A stretch of DNA of 64,000 nucleotides from Darksidea phi (Eukaryota; Ascomycota; Dothideomycetes; Pleosporales; Lentitheciaceae), in assembly GCA_030770425.1 (NCBI GenBank), contig JASJFT010000048.1:129693-193692 (forward strand), in the 5' to 3' direction. Below are positions 12,204 through 21,263 of the stretch, piece after piece (position 1 is the stretch's first letter; each line of letters opens with the position of its first letter). The notes below the pieces were generated by a model. It did no database searches. It was given only the letters and a program-made list of their open reading frames with translations, and was not told the DNA's origin. Position numbers and translations under genes: made by a program.

Positions 12204-13339
12204 CTATCTTGCCCGCGCTAGAGAGTTCTCGTCCCCGTTCCAATAAGCGTCCATAATGATGTCTGATATTGGCGCTCTCTTCGCTGGGTCAAGATTCGTC
12301 ATCGGCAAGATTAGCCTCTTTGCTTCATCATTGAGGTTGGGAAACTCATCCTCTGAGCATTCCGCAAAATCCTCATGTAGTCCATTTTCTTTTATTGCTT
12401 GCCACAGACTAGTCAATAGCTCTCCAGACTCATCGTTGTTAACATGTTTTACGAGTGCATCTGGTAGCGGGCCGAAAATTGAGAGCAGCTTGAACAAAAC
12501 CACCGGCTCAGGCTCAGTCTCGAACTCCTCGAAATTCAAGTGGAAAGACTGCACTCCCGTGATAATATAGAGGCACTAGAAGGAGAAAATAACCAGCTTA
12601 TTCTAGCCAAACTGAACATATAACTTACTAGAAGTGCAAAAGAGAAAACCTCGGAAGGTTTTCCAACACCTTTCCCTAGTTGTCCTTCCGGACTGCGCCA
12701 CATAACATTCCCAATCCTATAATTTAGTAATTTCTCGCCTTTTAATTTTAAGGCACAGTCCATATCGCCCAATGCCACCTTTTGTAAGATGAAACTCATC
12801 TCCCGAGTCCACATACCAGTTGAGAAAGACATTGTTCGGCTTTACATCTGGAGTAGGATTAGCCTGGGAGTCGTACAAGAACATCAAGATGGTATCATGC
12901 CCAGATGTATCCAATTCTTCGCATGCATCTCAGCAAGTGCTAGCCCAACCTCCTTCAGAATTGTCTTCCTTGCTGTTATCGGAAGGGGCGGGTAGTTCTC
13001 TACCAACGCAAGCAAATCGGTTTTAAAGTATTCGTAGACAACAATGTCCTCTTTTTCGATTTGGCCTATGTGGATACGGAGACGAGGATGGCTTTCGAAC
13101 TCGTTGCGGAACTCTTGCAAGTGCTCGAAGATTGACTGCGAGACAGGCTTCAAAACGAAGGGTCTGTTGTCACAACTAGAGTTATCAACTCAATTAGCTA
13201 TAACATTTAGGCTAAACTAAGACAATTTTAAAACTCACAGCGCAAGGCAGACAGTGAGTTCGGGCTTCTTCGGATGCCGCTGGAGTACCCTTTGGAGCTT
13301 GTACTCGCGACCATTTTGACCAACGAGAGTGGAGAGCAT
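12204..13339 (-). pseudogene. Fungal protein-kinase-like gene with one frameshift
   Basis: Four exon blocks on the minus strand (13239-13339, 12901-13175, 12629-12847, 12204-12575) give a short kinase-like protein of about 320 residues. It starts MLSTLVGQNG. Landmarks are a FVLK lysine (VAIK equivalent), IVVYEYF, the catalytic loop WIHLDVKPNN (Asp, Lys and Asn present), a GDMDCAL segment at the DFG position, and WRSPEG (APE equivalent). There is no glycine-rich loop, as is usual in this lineage-expanded family. Between FHLTK and VALGDMD the frame shifts by exactly one extra base, in a GG run at about 12778; removing one base brings every exon into phase. The second intron (12848-12900) begins with GC rather than GT. 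The frameshift suggests a recent pseudogene, though a sequence error is possible. Confidence 0.72.
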
Positions 13340-13897
13340 CCTCGCAACTCTGCGGACATGAGTTGGACGGCGAACAATGTGAGGTATGGTGGGTTGTTAG
13401 CAACGCCGATGATAGGTGGAGCGACGCGATTTAACGCTCGCTGGCTATTGAATTTCGCTAATCCTAAGACCGGCGCGGCACAGGGTTTATTGGCGTAAGA
13501 ACCTGTCGCGCTTAACCTGCAAACGCCAGCAGGAGAGATTTCCCTGGTCTCTAGTAAATATATTATTCCGCCGCTACCGTTTCATCCAACATGTACCTCG
13601 GATTCTACCCTTTCGTGCCTAGGAACAATATTCATATTAAATATTGAAGGGAAAAAAATCCGGGCTTGGTGATAAAGAAAAGTATGGGGTCGGAGCATTT
13701 CTCATTTAGGTCAACATTAATTAGTATCGAAGCATGTGTGACTTACTGGAAGCTAGAGCCGGGATGAAGGGAACACGGTATAATAGACACCGAGCGACAC
13801 TAGCGAGCTATTATAACAGGCGACGGCAAGTTATATATCATACTAGCGATACCTACCCTGAAGTTCTTTCGGTAAATGTTGGAGTGATTCCTTCAAC
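13340..13897. other. Divergent promoter between kinase-like locus and PL4 gene
   Basis: About 560 bp separate the start of the kinase-like locus from the start of the lyase gene. The second half (13560-13870) is AT-rich. No gene is supportable; a 75-codon frame at 13274-13498 overlaps the kinase exon antisense and is treated as a shadow. Confidence 0.45.
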
Positions 13898-15556
13898 ATG
13901 TTTCTTCAGAGCGCATTACTGGCGGCAGTCGCGTTCACCCCTTCCGCCCTTGCGGCTTTTGGCGTTACTACCTCTGGCAACAACATTATTGTTGATGCAG
14001 GTTCCGAGAACTCGCTCAAATTTACAGTTAACTCCAAATCATGTGATATCACGTCGATCCTCTACCGAGGAGAAGAATTACAGTATGCAAGTCAGGGCAC
14101 GCATATCTCATCTGGGCTTGGGACTGCAACAGTCAAGAGCGAGGTCATCAGGAGTAAGTATTGTAAATTCCAAGCACTCTCCTATTCTAACAAAAAATTA
14201 GACCAATACATCAAAATCACGTGCACTACCTCTACTCTGACCCACTACATGGTAGTCAGGTCGGGAGATGCCACTATTTTTCTTGCAACACACATCACAG
14301 CCGAACCCACAGTCGGCGAACTCCGCTTCATCGCCCGCCTCCAAACCTCCAAACTCCCGCTCGAGCAACCTTTCGGCGCCGTTTCTACTACAAGTGGCTC
14401 CTCCTCCACCGTCGAAGGCTCAGACGTCTTCGTCGTAGGCGGCCAAACCCGCAGCAAATTCTACTCAAGCGAGCGCTTTATCGACGACTATGTACACTGC
14501 GTGTATCGCGATAGCAACGCTATCCGCGCTTGCATGCTGATGAACTCGTACTCGTATGAGGGATCGTCAGGCGGACCTTTCTTCCGTGATATTAATTCGA
14601 ATAATGCAGGAGACAGCACCAACTTGTACTTCTATATGAACTCTGGACATGTACAAACGGAGAGTTTCAGGGTGGGTCTGCACGGCCCCTACGCATTAAC
14701 TTTCTCACGTTCTGGGACACCGAGTGGGAAGACGATGGATACTACGTTCTTCGCAGACTTGGGTATCACCGGTTACGTCGCCCCATCCGGCCGCGGAACC
14801 GTAATAGGCACAGCGACCGGCGTATCCTCTAGCTTCCAAAGAGTGCTGCACTGGTACAACGCCAACGCGCAATATTGGGTCTACACAAACTCCGCTGGAG
14901 AGTTTACCTCTCCCGCTATGAAGCCTGGTACATACACGCAAGTCCTCTACCAAGGCGAGTTCAAAATCGCCTCTAGCTCCGTTACTGTGTCCGCCGGTAA
15001 GGCTACAACCGCGAACATTGCCGCATCCACAGAGTCAAAGACTACGCTATGGCAGATTGGTGACTGGGACGGCCAGCCCAAGGGTTTCCGGAATGCTGAT
15101 AAGCAGTTGCGCATGCATCCTTCGGATTCCCGCATGTCGTCCTGGGGGCCTCTTACCTACACTGTTGGATCGAGTACCCTAGATAGTATCCCTATGGCCC
15201 TGTTCAAAGGCTACAACGTACCCCTGACCATCAAGTTCACGCTCACTGCCGCGCAAGCATCCGGTGCGGCTACCCTCCGCGTCGGCACAACGCTCTCATT
15301 CGCCGGTGGCCGTCCCTCCGCCGTAATCAACAGCTATACCCCTGCAACACCTGCCGCGCCAACAAAGATCGATTCTAGAGGTGTAACGAGGGGTGCGTAT
15401 CGCGGCTTTGGCGAAGTATACAACTTTGCTATTCCTGCTGGTAATCTCGTCACGGGCAGTAACACTATCACTATTAATGTGGCAAGTGGAAGTTCGGGTA
15501 ACCCTTGGTATTTGGCGCCGAATTTTATCCTTGATGCCATAGAGTTGTTCAGGTAG
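13898..15556 (+). CDS. Rhamnogalacturonan lyase, polysaccharide lyase family 4, 536 aa
   Basis: Two exons (13898-14153, 14202-15556) flank a 48-nt intron that happens to be open and in frame. Splicing at GTAAGT and AAATTAG replaces an alien 16-residue insert with the expected VIRNQYIKITC. A signal peptide covers residues 1 to about 19. The protein has the three-part PL4 layout. First is an N-terminal beta-sandwich catalytic region containing [12 protein letters not shown] and the DDYVHCVY segment, which plausibly hold the catalytic Lys and His. Next is a fibronectin-like middle ([17 protein letters not shown]). Last is a C-terminal carbohydrate-binding-like jelly roll beginning at [18 protein letters not shown]. 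Family members cleave the rhamnogalacturonan I backbone of pectin by beta-elimination outside the cell. Length agrees with known fungal enzymes of about 500-530 residues. It is the clearest plant-cell-wall-degrading enzyme here. Confidence 0.94.
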   Translation: MFLQSALLAAVAFTPSALAAFGVTTSGNNIIVDAGSENSLKFTVNSKSCDITSILYRGEELQYASQGTHISSGLGTATVKSEVIRSKYCKFQALSYSNKKLDQYIKITCTTSTLTHYMVVRSGDATIFLATHITAEPTVGELRFIARLQTSKLPLEQPFGAVSTTSGSSSTVEGSDVFVVGGQTRSKFYSSERFIDDYVHCVYRDSNAIRACMLMNSYSYEGSSGGPFFRDINSNNAGDSTNLYFYMNSGHVQTESFRVGLHGPYALTFSRSGTPSGKTMDTTFFADLGITGYVAPSGRGTVIGTATGVSSSFQRVLHWYNANAQYWVYTNSAGEFTSPAMKPGTYTQVLYQGEFKIASSSVTVSAGKATTANIAASTESKTTLWQIGDWDGQPKGFRNADKQLRMHPSDSRMSSWGPLTYTVGSSTLDSIPMALFKGYNVPLTIKFTLTAAQASGAATLRVGTTLSFAGGRPSAVINSYTPATPAAPTKIDSRGVTRGAYRGFGEVYNFAIPAGNLVTGSNTITINVASGSSGNPWYLAPNFILDAIELFR

Positions 15557-15706
15557 ATGATATTTGTGGTGCGGAAACAAGATCGGAATAGAACAAGAAT
15601 GCTGCGACAGGTTTTCTACTTCCTTTATGCTGGCATGTAGCCATATAGAGTATTTCATTCATTAGGAGCTTTCTTCACCTATTTTCAAAGAGTAACTTCG
15701 TGTATA

Positions 15707-16183
15707 TTGTACTTCTCTGTCATCTCTAGGACATCCGACTATAGCTCTATTTCTAGGTCTCGAAATAGGACGTGTTCGTGTCCAGCCTCGCTCTCTTCGC
15801 CGCCACGGCCATCTCTCATTTCCTCTACCTCGGGCGTTAACGACTACCCGCAAATCTCCTTCTGCATCTCGGCCAATGGCATTCACTGCGCTGTCGACAA
15901 CTATGCCGTTCCTAGTTTTGCGTACAAGTGCGGTGATCCGGCTTTCGCATTCGATGTGTTGGAGGAGAAGGGGAGCAATCTCGCCTTGCATCGCACTGTT
16001 GATGGGTAAGTAATGGTGTACGGCGGTGACGTGGAACATGAGCTAATGATCAAGGGTGTAGCCACACGTTGTCTGGTGACTTCAAGGTCAAACAGGCTGG
16101 TCCTATCCGACGGTTCAAGGTCAAGTCGGCGCTTCGACGAGCAAGCTGGAGTGAAAGGAAGGGAGGAAATGAGCAGTTTTAGT
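15707..16183 (+). pseudogene. Probable decayed small secreted-protein gene
   Basis: Two exon-like blocks (about 15707-16005 and 16062-16183) join in phase across a 56-nt intron with a good donor (GTAAGT), a GCTAAT branch site and a TAG acceptor. They give a Cys-containing peptide with the segment NDYPQISFCISANG and a basic tail. No ATG opens the frame. Just upstream, in another frame at about 15772, lies a signal-peptide-like run (VFVSSLALFAATAIS) that meets a stop. The simplest reading is an effector-like gene that lost its start and suffered a frameshift near 15830. It could instead have an upstream exon I have not found. Confidence 0.35.
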
Positions 16184-16686
16184 GTTTAATGGCTGGTTTG
16201 CTCGTGTCGTTAAGGTAGCTGGTAGGTGGTCCAATGGAGAAGGTTTATTTGCACCTAACATCAATGAATGTACGCCAGGACTGTGTCATTGATACTTCTA
16301 AGATACCATGATATTGATATGTGGTTGCTTCATTTACTTTCATTCCGGAACGAACCACTACAAATTCGCGACTCACGGCACTGATCGGCGGCTCCAATAG
16401 CGGGATTGCCTCCCGACTCACTTCGCTGTTTGTCGCAACACCATGACGCTCCGGGTTTTTCGCTCCATATAGTGCAGGGCGATTTCGGCGCCAGGTTCCA
16501 GGCTATTCGAGGTCTTCGTACTTCGAGCTAGTTCGCACGACGTCCTTATCATTGCCATTCCTTTCGGCGGGTCTCTCAACAACTCCTTCGCGCTGTAGGA
16601 ACTTCGTCAACGAGTCCGAACCCATGGCCTTCCCTATTAGCTTCGAAAGAGCGAAGCCCAAGCTGAAGCCTACCTCCAACAACTAT
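16184..16686. other. Intergenic DNA
   Basis: This is 3' flanking sequence of the decayed secreted-protein locus and of the kinase pseudogene. No additional feature is supportable; a plus-strand frame at 16552-16824 is the antisense of the kinase pseudogene end. Confidence 0.45.
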
Positions 16687-17811
16687 TTAAGTAGCTTCCT
16701 GCCACCACCGACGCGCCAAAACTTGGTCTATCGTTGTTCTAGTCGTCGGGTCGGGATTCGTCATTTCAGATATCATGTTCTGTGCCTCGGGACTAAGCTC
16801 CTCCCCCTACTACTCGAATCTTAGCTTAGACTATTACTTAACAGCCACTTCAGCTATATCTGACGCTGATTTTAGAGCGTTATACTAATCCTTACTATCG
16901 ATTTACTTAAGGGGCCCTTCGGGAACTGGCCTAAAATAGGAAAAGTATCGAGCCAGAATCTCTTATTCCGGCCTTATACCTCTCTTTACCAGCTCCTGGT
17001 AATCGTTTAAGAGTAGAAATTCCCCGCCACCAAGAGTATATATACACTATAAACAGAGTTTAGCATAAACCCTTGAACTTGAACATAGCTCACTTACCAC
17101 CAATCCAAAAGAGACCATGTTAGAAGCTTTTACCACACTCCTTCTGGTTTGTCCTTCTTGGCCTCGTCACATGACGTTTCCTATTGCATAAGGAGTCCGA
17201 CGTAGCTCTCTACCTTCCGGCTTGAAATCGATATCAAAATCGCCTAGGGCTACATCGGTGACCGTTTTGTTGCCTTCTTATTCGTACGTCCAATTATAAA
17301 ACGTCATTAGGCTTTACATCTACCAAGTCAAATTAATTAGTTAAAGGGTAATAATTTCTGGATTGCGGAAAGTAAAGTAATATAGATCTAGTATTTACTA
17401 TAAAGTTCTTGTATTACCTCTCCTATACGTCGCAAGATTCTCTTACGTTCCGCCAGAGGAAAGTCTGGAGCTTCCTAAATTAAGGCTAGTAAAGTATCCC
17501 TGGAATAGGGATAAACTACGTCCTCCTCTTCGTTGTAATCAATATATATTCGAAGCCGACGAGAGCCTATACACTCGGCTACAAGGCGTAAAGACAGATC
17601 GTGAAACGGCCTAGATACGCGCTTAAAGACAAAAGTCTCATTCCCGGACCTAATAGGGATGGGTCAGAGACATAGCTAAGGTGTGAGAAGGGTATAGCGG
17701 TAAAACGTACTTAACTTTGAAGACGCTGAGCTTATGGTCCTCGCGATAACGCTGCAGCACGCCATCTTGGATGTACACGCGACCGGATTTGCCCACTATG
17801 GTAGATGCCAT
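16687..17811 (-). pseudogene. RIP-damaged kinase-like pseudogene
   Basis: Reading the minus strand from the ATG at 17811 gives MASTIVGKSGRVYIQDG, a kinase-family start. After intron-like gaps come RLRIYIDYNEEEDVVYPYSRD, DVKPNDV (catalytic loop), VALGDFD and YAIGNVM, then the C-lobe EAQNMISEMTNPDPTTR and RRWWQEAT before TAA at 16687. The frame is interrupted by many stops. Where the family residue can be inferred, these are Gln to stop (CAG/CAA to TAG/TAA) or Trp to stop (TGG to TAG/TGA), that is, C:G to T:A changes mostly in CpA context. The expected donor and acceptor positions are also eroded. The surrounding DNA (16840-17560) is visibly AT-richer than neighbouring genes. This is the pattern left by repeat-induced point mutation. 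It is related to, but not a direct copy of, the kinase-like locus at 12.2-13.3 kb. Confidence 0.85.
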
Positions 17812-19190
17812 TCTAATGCTTGTACGGTAGGCAGACCGATTGAAGGGTGTATGATAAGCAAGACGATGGAGAGGCATTGAAGAAGAAACAGGTTGACTGG
17901 GAAGCACGATGCAAAAATTTAGTCAAAAGTAGGATGATCAGTCCGGGCTGGCGTCCGTGTCAGCGCTGCCCGTTCAGCCAGTCTTGGAGACTTAGGTGAA
18001 AAGCTTTTGTAGACGGGCGCCGTTGGTTACGTCTGTCGGTCAGTGCGGCACAACACTAGACTTGGTCGGCGCCACAGGGTTGCGGAATATAGGCGTTGTG
18101 TTCTCTGGATATGAACAAGGCAATATGTTGTGGGGTGCCGCTAAGTTTCGGACATATCCTCTGGCCATGCCCAGATTAGGTCTCGGCAGACCCATAACAT
18201 CAGCACTAGACCGGACCCACCGCCGGGACCAGTATGGGGCCAGGCACAACCGAAGATTGGAACGTACCGACTGCGAATGAGCCTGATGCTGTATCACTAT
18301 ATTCTTATGATGGCATATCCCTCGAAGAAGGGGCATCCTCTTAGCTGCAATTCCGAAACTAGCGTGGCTCTGTTTTATCTTTAAATAGGGCTAACTGATA
18401 GGGCTAACCGTACCGAAGTAGCTAAAGACTATCCCGTAACTAAATATTTAAAAGCAAAAAACCCCCCGGAGTATAAAGTGTTAGATCGTCAGTCATTAAT
18501 GGCAACTCCGAAGTAGCGATATGACAATATTTCCCCTGCAACCACAGTACTCTTATAAGAGTCAGCGATGCGGAAGGACCAGGCGCGTCCCCTGCGCAAA
18601 TTACCCCAACATGATTGACAGGCGAGCCAGTGATGGAATTGGGGCGGGAAGCATACACATACCACCCCGTATCGAGTGCAACTGCATGTACAACGAGGAG
18701 CGGGGAGGATTGAGAGCACCAGGCACTGAAAGAGAGCGGGGTAACGAGATCAAACCGACCTCGACAAGCTTGCGCCCCTTTAAGTTTCCCATATCGGAGC
18801 CTTAGGATTGTCGACGCTGTTCCGTCCAATGTCGAAAACTGGTGCAGGTCATGTCGTCGTGAAGCAAAGCAATGAACCGCCGTTACATGTGCTACGGCGC
18901 GTAGGGGCGCTGTTGTCTAGATAATGGATGTGTGTAGGGATAAAGCAGAAGGAGTGGGTAGTCTGCACCAGTATGGTCGAGGGTGGGCTGTGTCTGGACC
19001 GGATCGTTACAATGGCGTGAAGGACGGTGGTGAAGCTTCGATGGCGGAGTAAGGGTTGATTCAGGGCTGTTCTCTGCATGCTCGCCTAGGGTACAATCTA
19101 CCACAAGCTGGTCAGCACGTTTTCATACATGCCAAAGATCAAGGGAGCTGCGAACCTCACAGCCCAGACTTCATCACTGTAAAGTCTCTA
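17812..19190. other. Intergenic DNA, 1.4 kb
   Basis: Short frames occur on both strands, none with recognisable composition. The interval holds the former promoter of the kinase pseudogene and the 3' flank of the nuclease-like gene. I see nothing else. Confidence 0.45.
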
Positions 19191-21020
19191 CTACCCGACA
19201 CACTGCTCAACCCAGCCACGGAACTCGCCGGTGACCCACCCTGCCAGTAGCCGTAGCACCTTGAGTAAGCGGTACGAGCCATCGACGGTCATGGTGCTCC
19301 CAATCTGGAGCGGCCCGTGTACCTCGATCTCGTCGTCCCTATCGAAAGCGAAGTACAGTTCCCATTTTTCGCACACGACGAGCAACACAGGGAGAAAGGG
19401 TAGCTTCGTTGGCGTCTCTGCATCCCCGGAGAGCAGCGGCGGGAATCTGGCCACGCGCTCGTACCACGCCGCCAGCCATACTCCAAGCTGAGCTTTCCCC
19501 TCGGCACACTGGCGGGTGTCAGCCTTGGTTTTGACGAGCACCCCTGTCGGCTCGTAGCGTAGCACCCCGTGTGTTGACTGATTGAAGGTCCGTGGTTCAT
19601 CGAAGCCGTCCACGAAGTCGCTGATGCGGGCGGCAAGGCGTCCCTCAGGTCGAAGGAGCATAGCGTAGTCGATCATTTTGCCGCCTAGGGTCTCGAGCTC
19701 CCCGCGCATGGCCGGGACAAAAGCCTTGTCAATGGAGGCTTGCGTGATATTTTCAGCGTCCACGTGCAGAGTGCCAGACAGGGCGAGGCGTAGGATTGGA
19801 CCATGAACATGGTCGTTCCATGTCGCTTCGGAGCGGGGCGTGTTTAGGAAGCGAATAGTGGTGGTGACAATATCGCGGATGCTCTTGAGCTCACCATGGA
19901 GAGCGAGGAGGCCGAGCATCTGACCTTTGTTGAAGCCAAGTGCCGGAAAGAGCTGGCGGGCATCATCCGTCTCTTTCTCGTCCATCACTACATGCCTGTC
20001 GTCCACCGCAAACCCAGAGTCATCGACCCTCAGCTCCTCCTTCAATATTTGCTTTAGTTCCCGTGGCAAATATTGCTCTCCTTGTATAACACTCCAGACG
20101 TCGTTATACAGGCGTACCGCCTGTAAACTCCCTGTCGCCCTGATCATGGCCCGCAGCGCGCGGGGGTCTGGATTGATCCACGACACAGGCTTCTCGAGCT
20201 TGAGAAGGTCGTCAGGATCCTTGACGGGGCTCGTGGATCGCGTACGGCTGCTGGGGCGGGAGCTTCGTTCTCGTGAGGCTAAGACGAGAGGTTGCTGGTC
20301 GCTTGCCTTGGGCGCAGCCGTAGAGGACATCGGTGCCGGGAGAACAGGCTGTTGCGGCCGCGGTGTAGCTTGTAGATCTGACTCGTGTGCGGGCGTGTCG
20401 GCGTTGGCATCATCAGAGGCGAACATGTCCCCATGGTCCGACCCCTTGCTGTCCTTCCTCCTCGGACTGCGCCGCAAGTCGCCCTCGCCAGCACTTGGCA
20501 TCTTGTGCTCGGAGTTAGCCTCGACGTCAACAAGGAGGACTCGTGGCCGCTTCGCTGCGGGGGAGGTGTCGAAGAGGTCGGGCTGTCTGTCAAAGAATTC
20601 GGGGTGTTGGTGGCGGGGTGGCGCCGAGTACTGGAGGGGCAGTTGACAAGCGTCGGAATCGGAAGGGGGCGTGCAGCCGGGTGTGTTATTCGGAAACCCA
20701 GGCGGCAATGAATTCCCGGTCCATGTGGTATTTGAGCGCGACGATTTTGGGTGTTGTGCAATCGAAACGTAGTATGATAGCGTTGTGGTTGTTGTTATCG
20801 TGGTTGTGGTTGTGGTGTTGGTTGTTGTTGTTGCCGCCGTCCGTGCCGCGAGCTCTCTTGGAATCGGTGCTAGGGTCGGCGCTTGCAACGTCCTGCGCAG
20901 CTGTGTATTCACCACTTCCGGGAAGTATAGCTTTGTCTTTGCAAGAGTATATCCAGTGCGGTGCGATTGAATTTCGTATCCTTCTCGGTTTTTGGAACGC
21001 AAACCGAAATTTCTGATCAC
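19191..21020 (-). CDS. PD-(D/E)XK nuclease-like domain protein, up to 609 aa
   Basis: A single long frame on the minus strand. The first 270 residues are low-complexity: a Thr/Asn run near residues 64-80, then a Ser/Pro/Arg-rich segment with basic patches (RRSPRRKDSK, RPSSRTRSTSP). The C-terminal 330 residues resemble the fungal PD-(D/E)XK nuclease-like family that is often multi-copy. Landmarks are the GKMIDYAMLL block (candidate active-site Asp), the THGVLRYEPTGVLVKTKAD strand and the QLGVWLAAWYERV helix. In relatives the second strand usually reads ETK; here it is VKTK, so the catalytic Glu appears to be replaced by Lys and activity is doubtful. The true start is uncertain: the first ATG (21020) gives 609 residues, and one near 20500 would drop the Thr-rich tract. 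Function unknown. Confidence 0.72.
   Translation of the reverse strand: MIRNFGLRSKNREGYEIQSHRTGYTLAKTKLYFPEVVNTQLRRTLQAPTLAPIPRELAARTAATTTTNTTTTTTITTTTTLSYYVSIAQHPKSSRSNTTWTGNSLPPGFPNNTPGCTPPSDSDACQLPLQYSAPPRHQHPEFFDRQPDLFDTSPAAKRPRVLLVDVEANSEHKMPSAGEGDLRRSPRRKDSKGSDHGDMFASDDANADTPAHESDLQATPRPQQPVLPAPMSSTAAPKASDQQPLVLASRERSSRPSSRTRSTSPVKDPDDLLKLEKPVSWINPDPRALRAMIRATGSLQAVRLYNDVWSVIQGEQYLPRELKQILKEELRVDDSGFAVDDRHVVMDEKETDDARQLFPALGFNKGQMLGLLALHGELKSIRDIVTTTIRFLNTPRSEATWNDHVHGPILRLALSGTLHVDAENITQASIDKAFVPAMRGELETLGGKMIDYAMLLRPEGRLAARISDFVDGFDEPRTFNQSTHGVLRYEPTGVLVKTKADTRQCAEGKAQLGVWLAAWYERVARFPPLLSGDAETPTKLPFLPVLLVVCEKWELYFAFDRDDEIEVHGPLQIGSTMTVDGSYRLLKVLRLLAGWVTGEFRGWVEQCVG
20782..20835. repeat. 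GTT/GTG trinucleotide-like repeat
   Basis: An imperfect GTT/GTG tract on the plus strand encodes, on the minus strand, the poly-Thr/Asn run in the N-terminal part of the nuclease-like protein. It is a likely length-variable coding microsatellite. Confidence 0.7.
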
Positions 21021-21263
21021 GAATCAGACGATTCCAGTATGTGTACTGCGTGTCAACATATTTTGGTCTACCTAGATAATCAACTTTCCGAAAACATGTT
21101 CCAAAGTATGAAGATATTTCATAGGTGCTGGGTTTTCCGATAGACTAAGTTACAGCTAATAAAGAAACAGCCGAACGACCCACGCAATGCTTTCCAATTT
21201 ACATGCCATCTTACTTTCTGGCGACCTAGCGCAAGCTCGTCATGCCCCTCAAACCATCCCCGT

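Noticed and set aside
13898..15556. PL4 lyase as a single uninterrupted exon
   Set aside because: The frame is open throughout, but 14154-14201 has a GTAAGT donor and AAATTAG acceptor and encodes a non-family insert, so it is an intron of length divisible by three.
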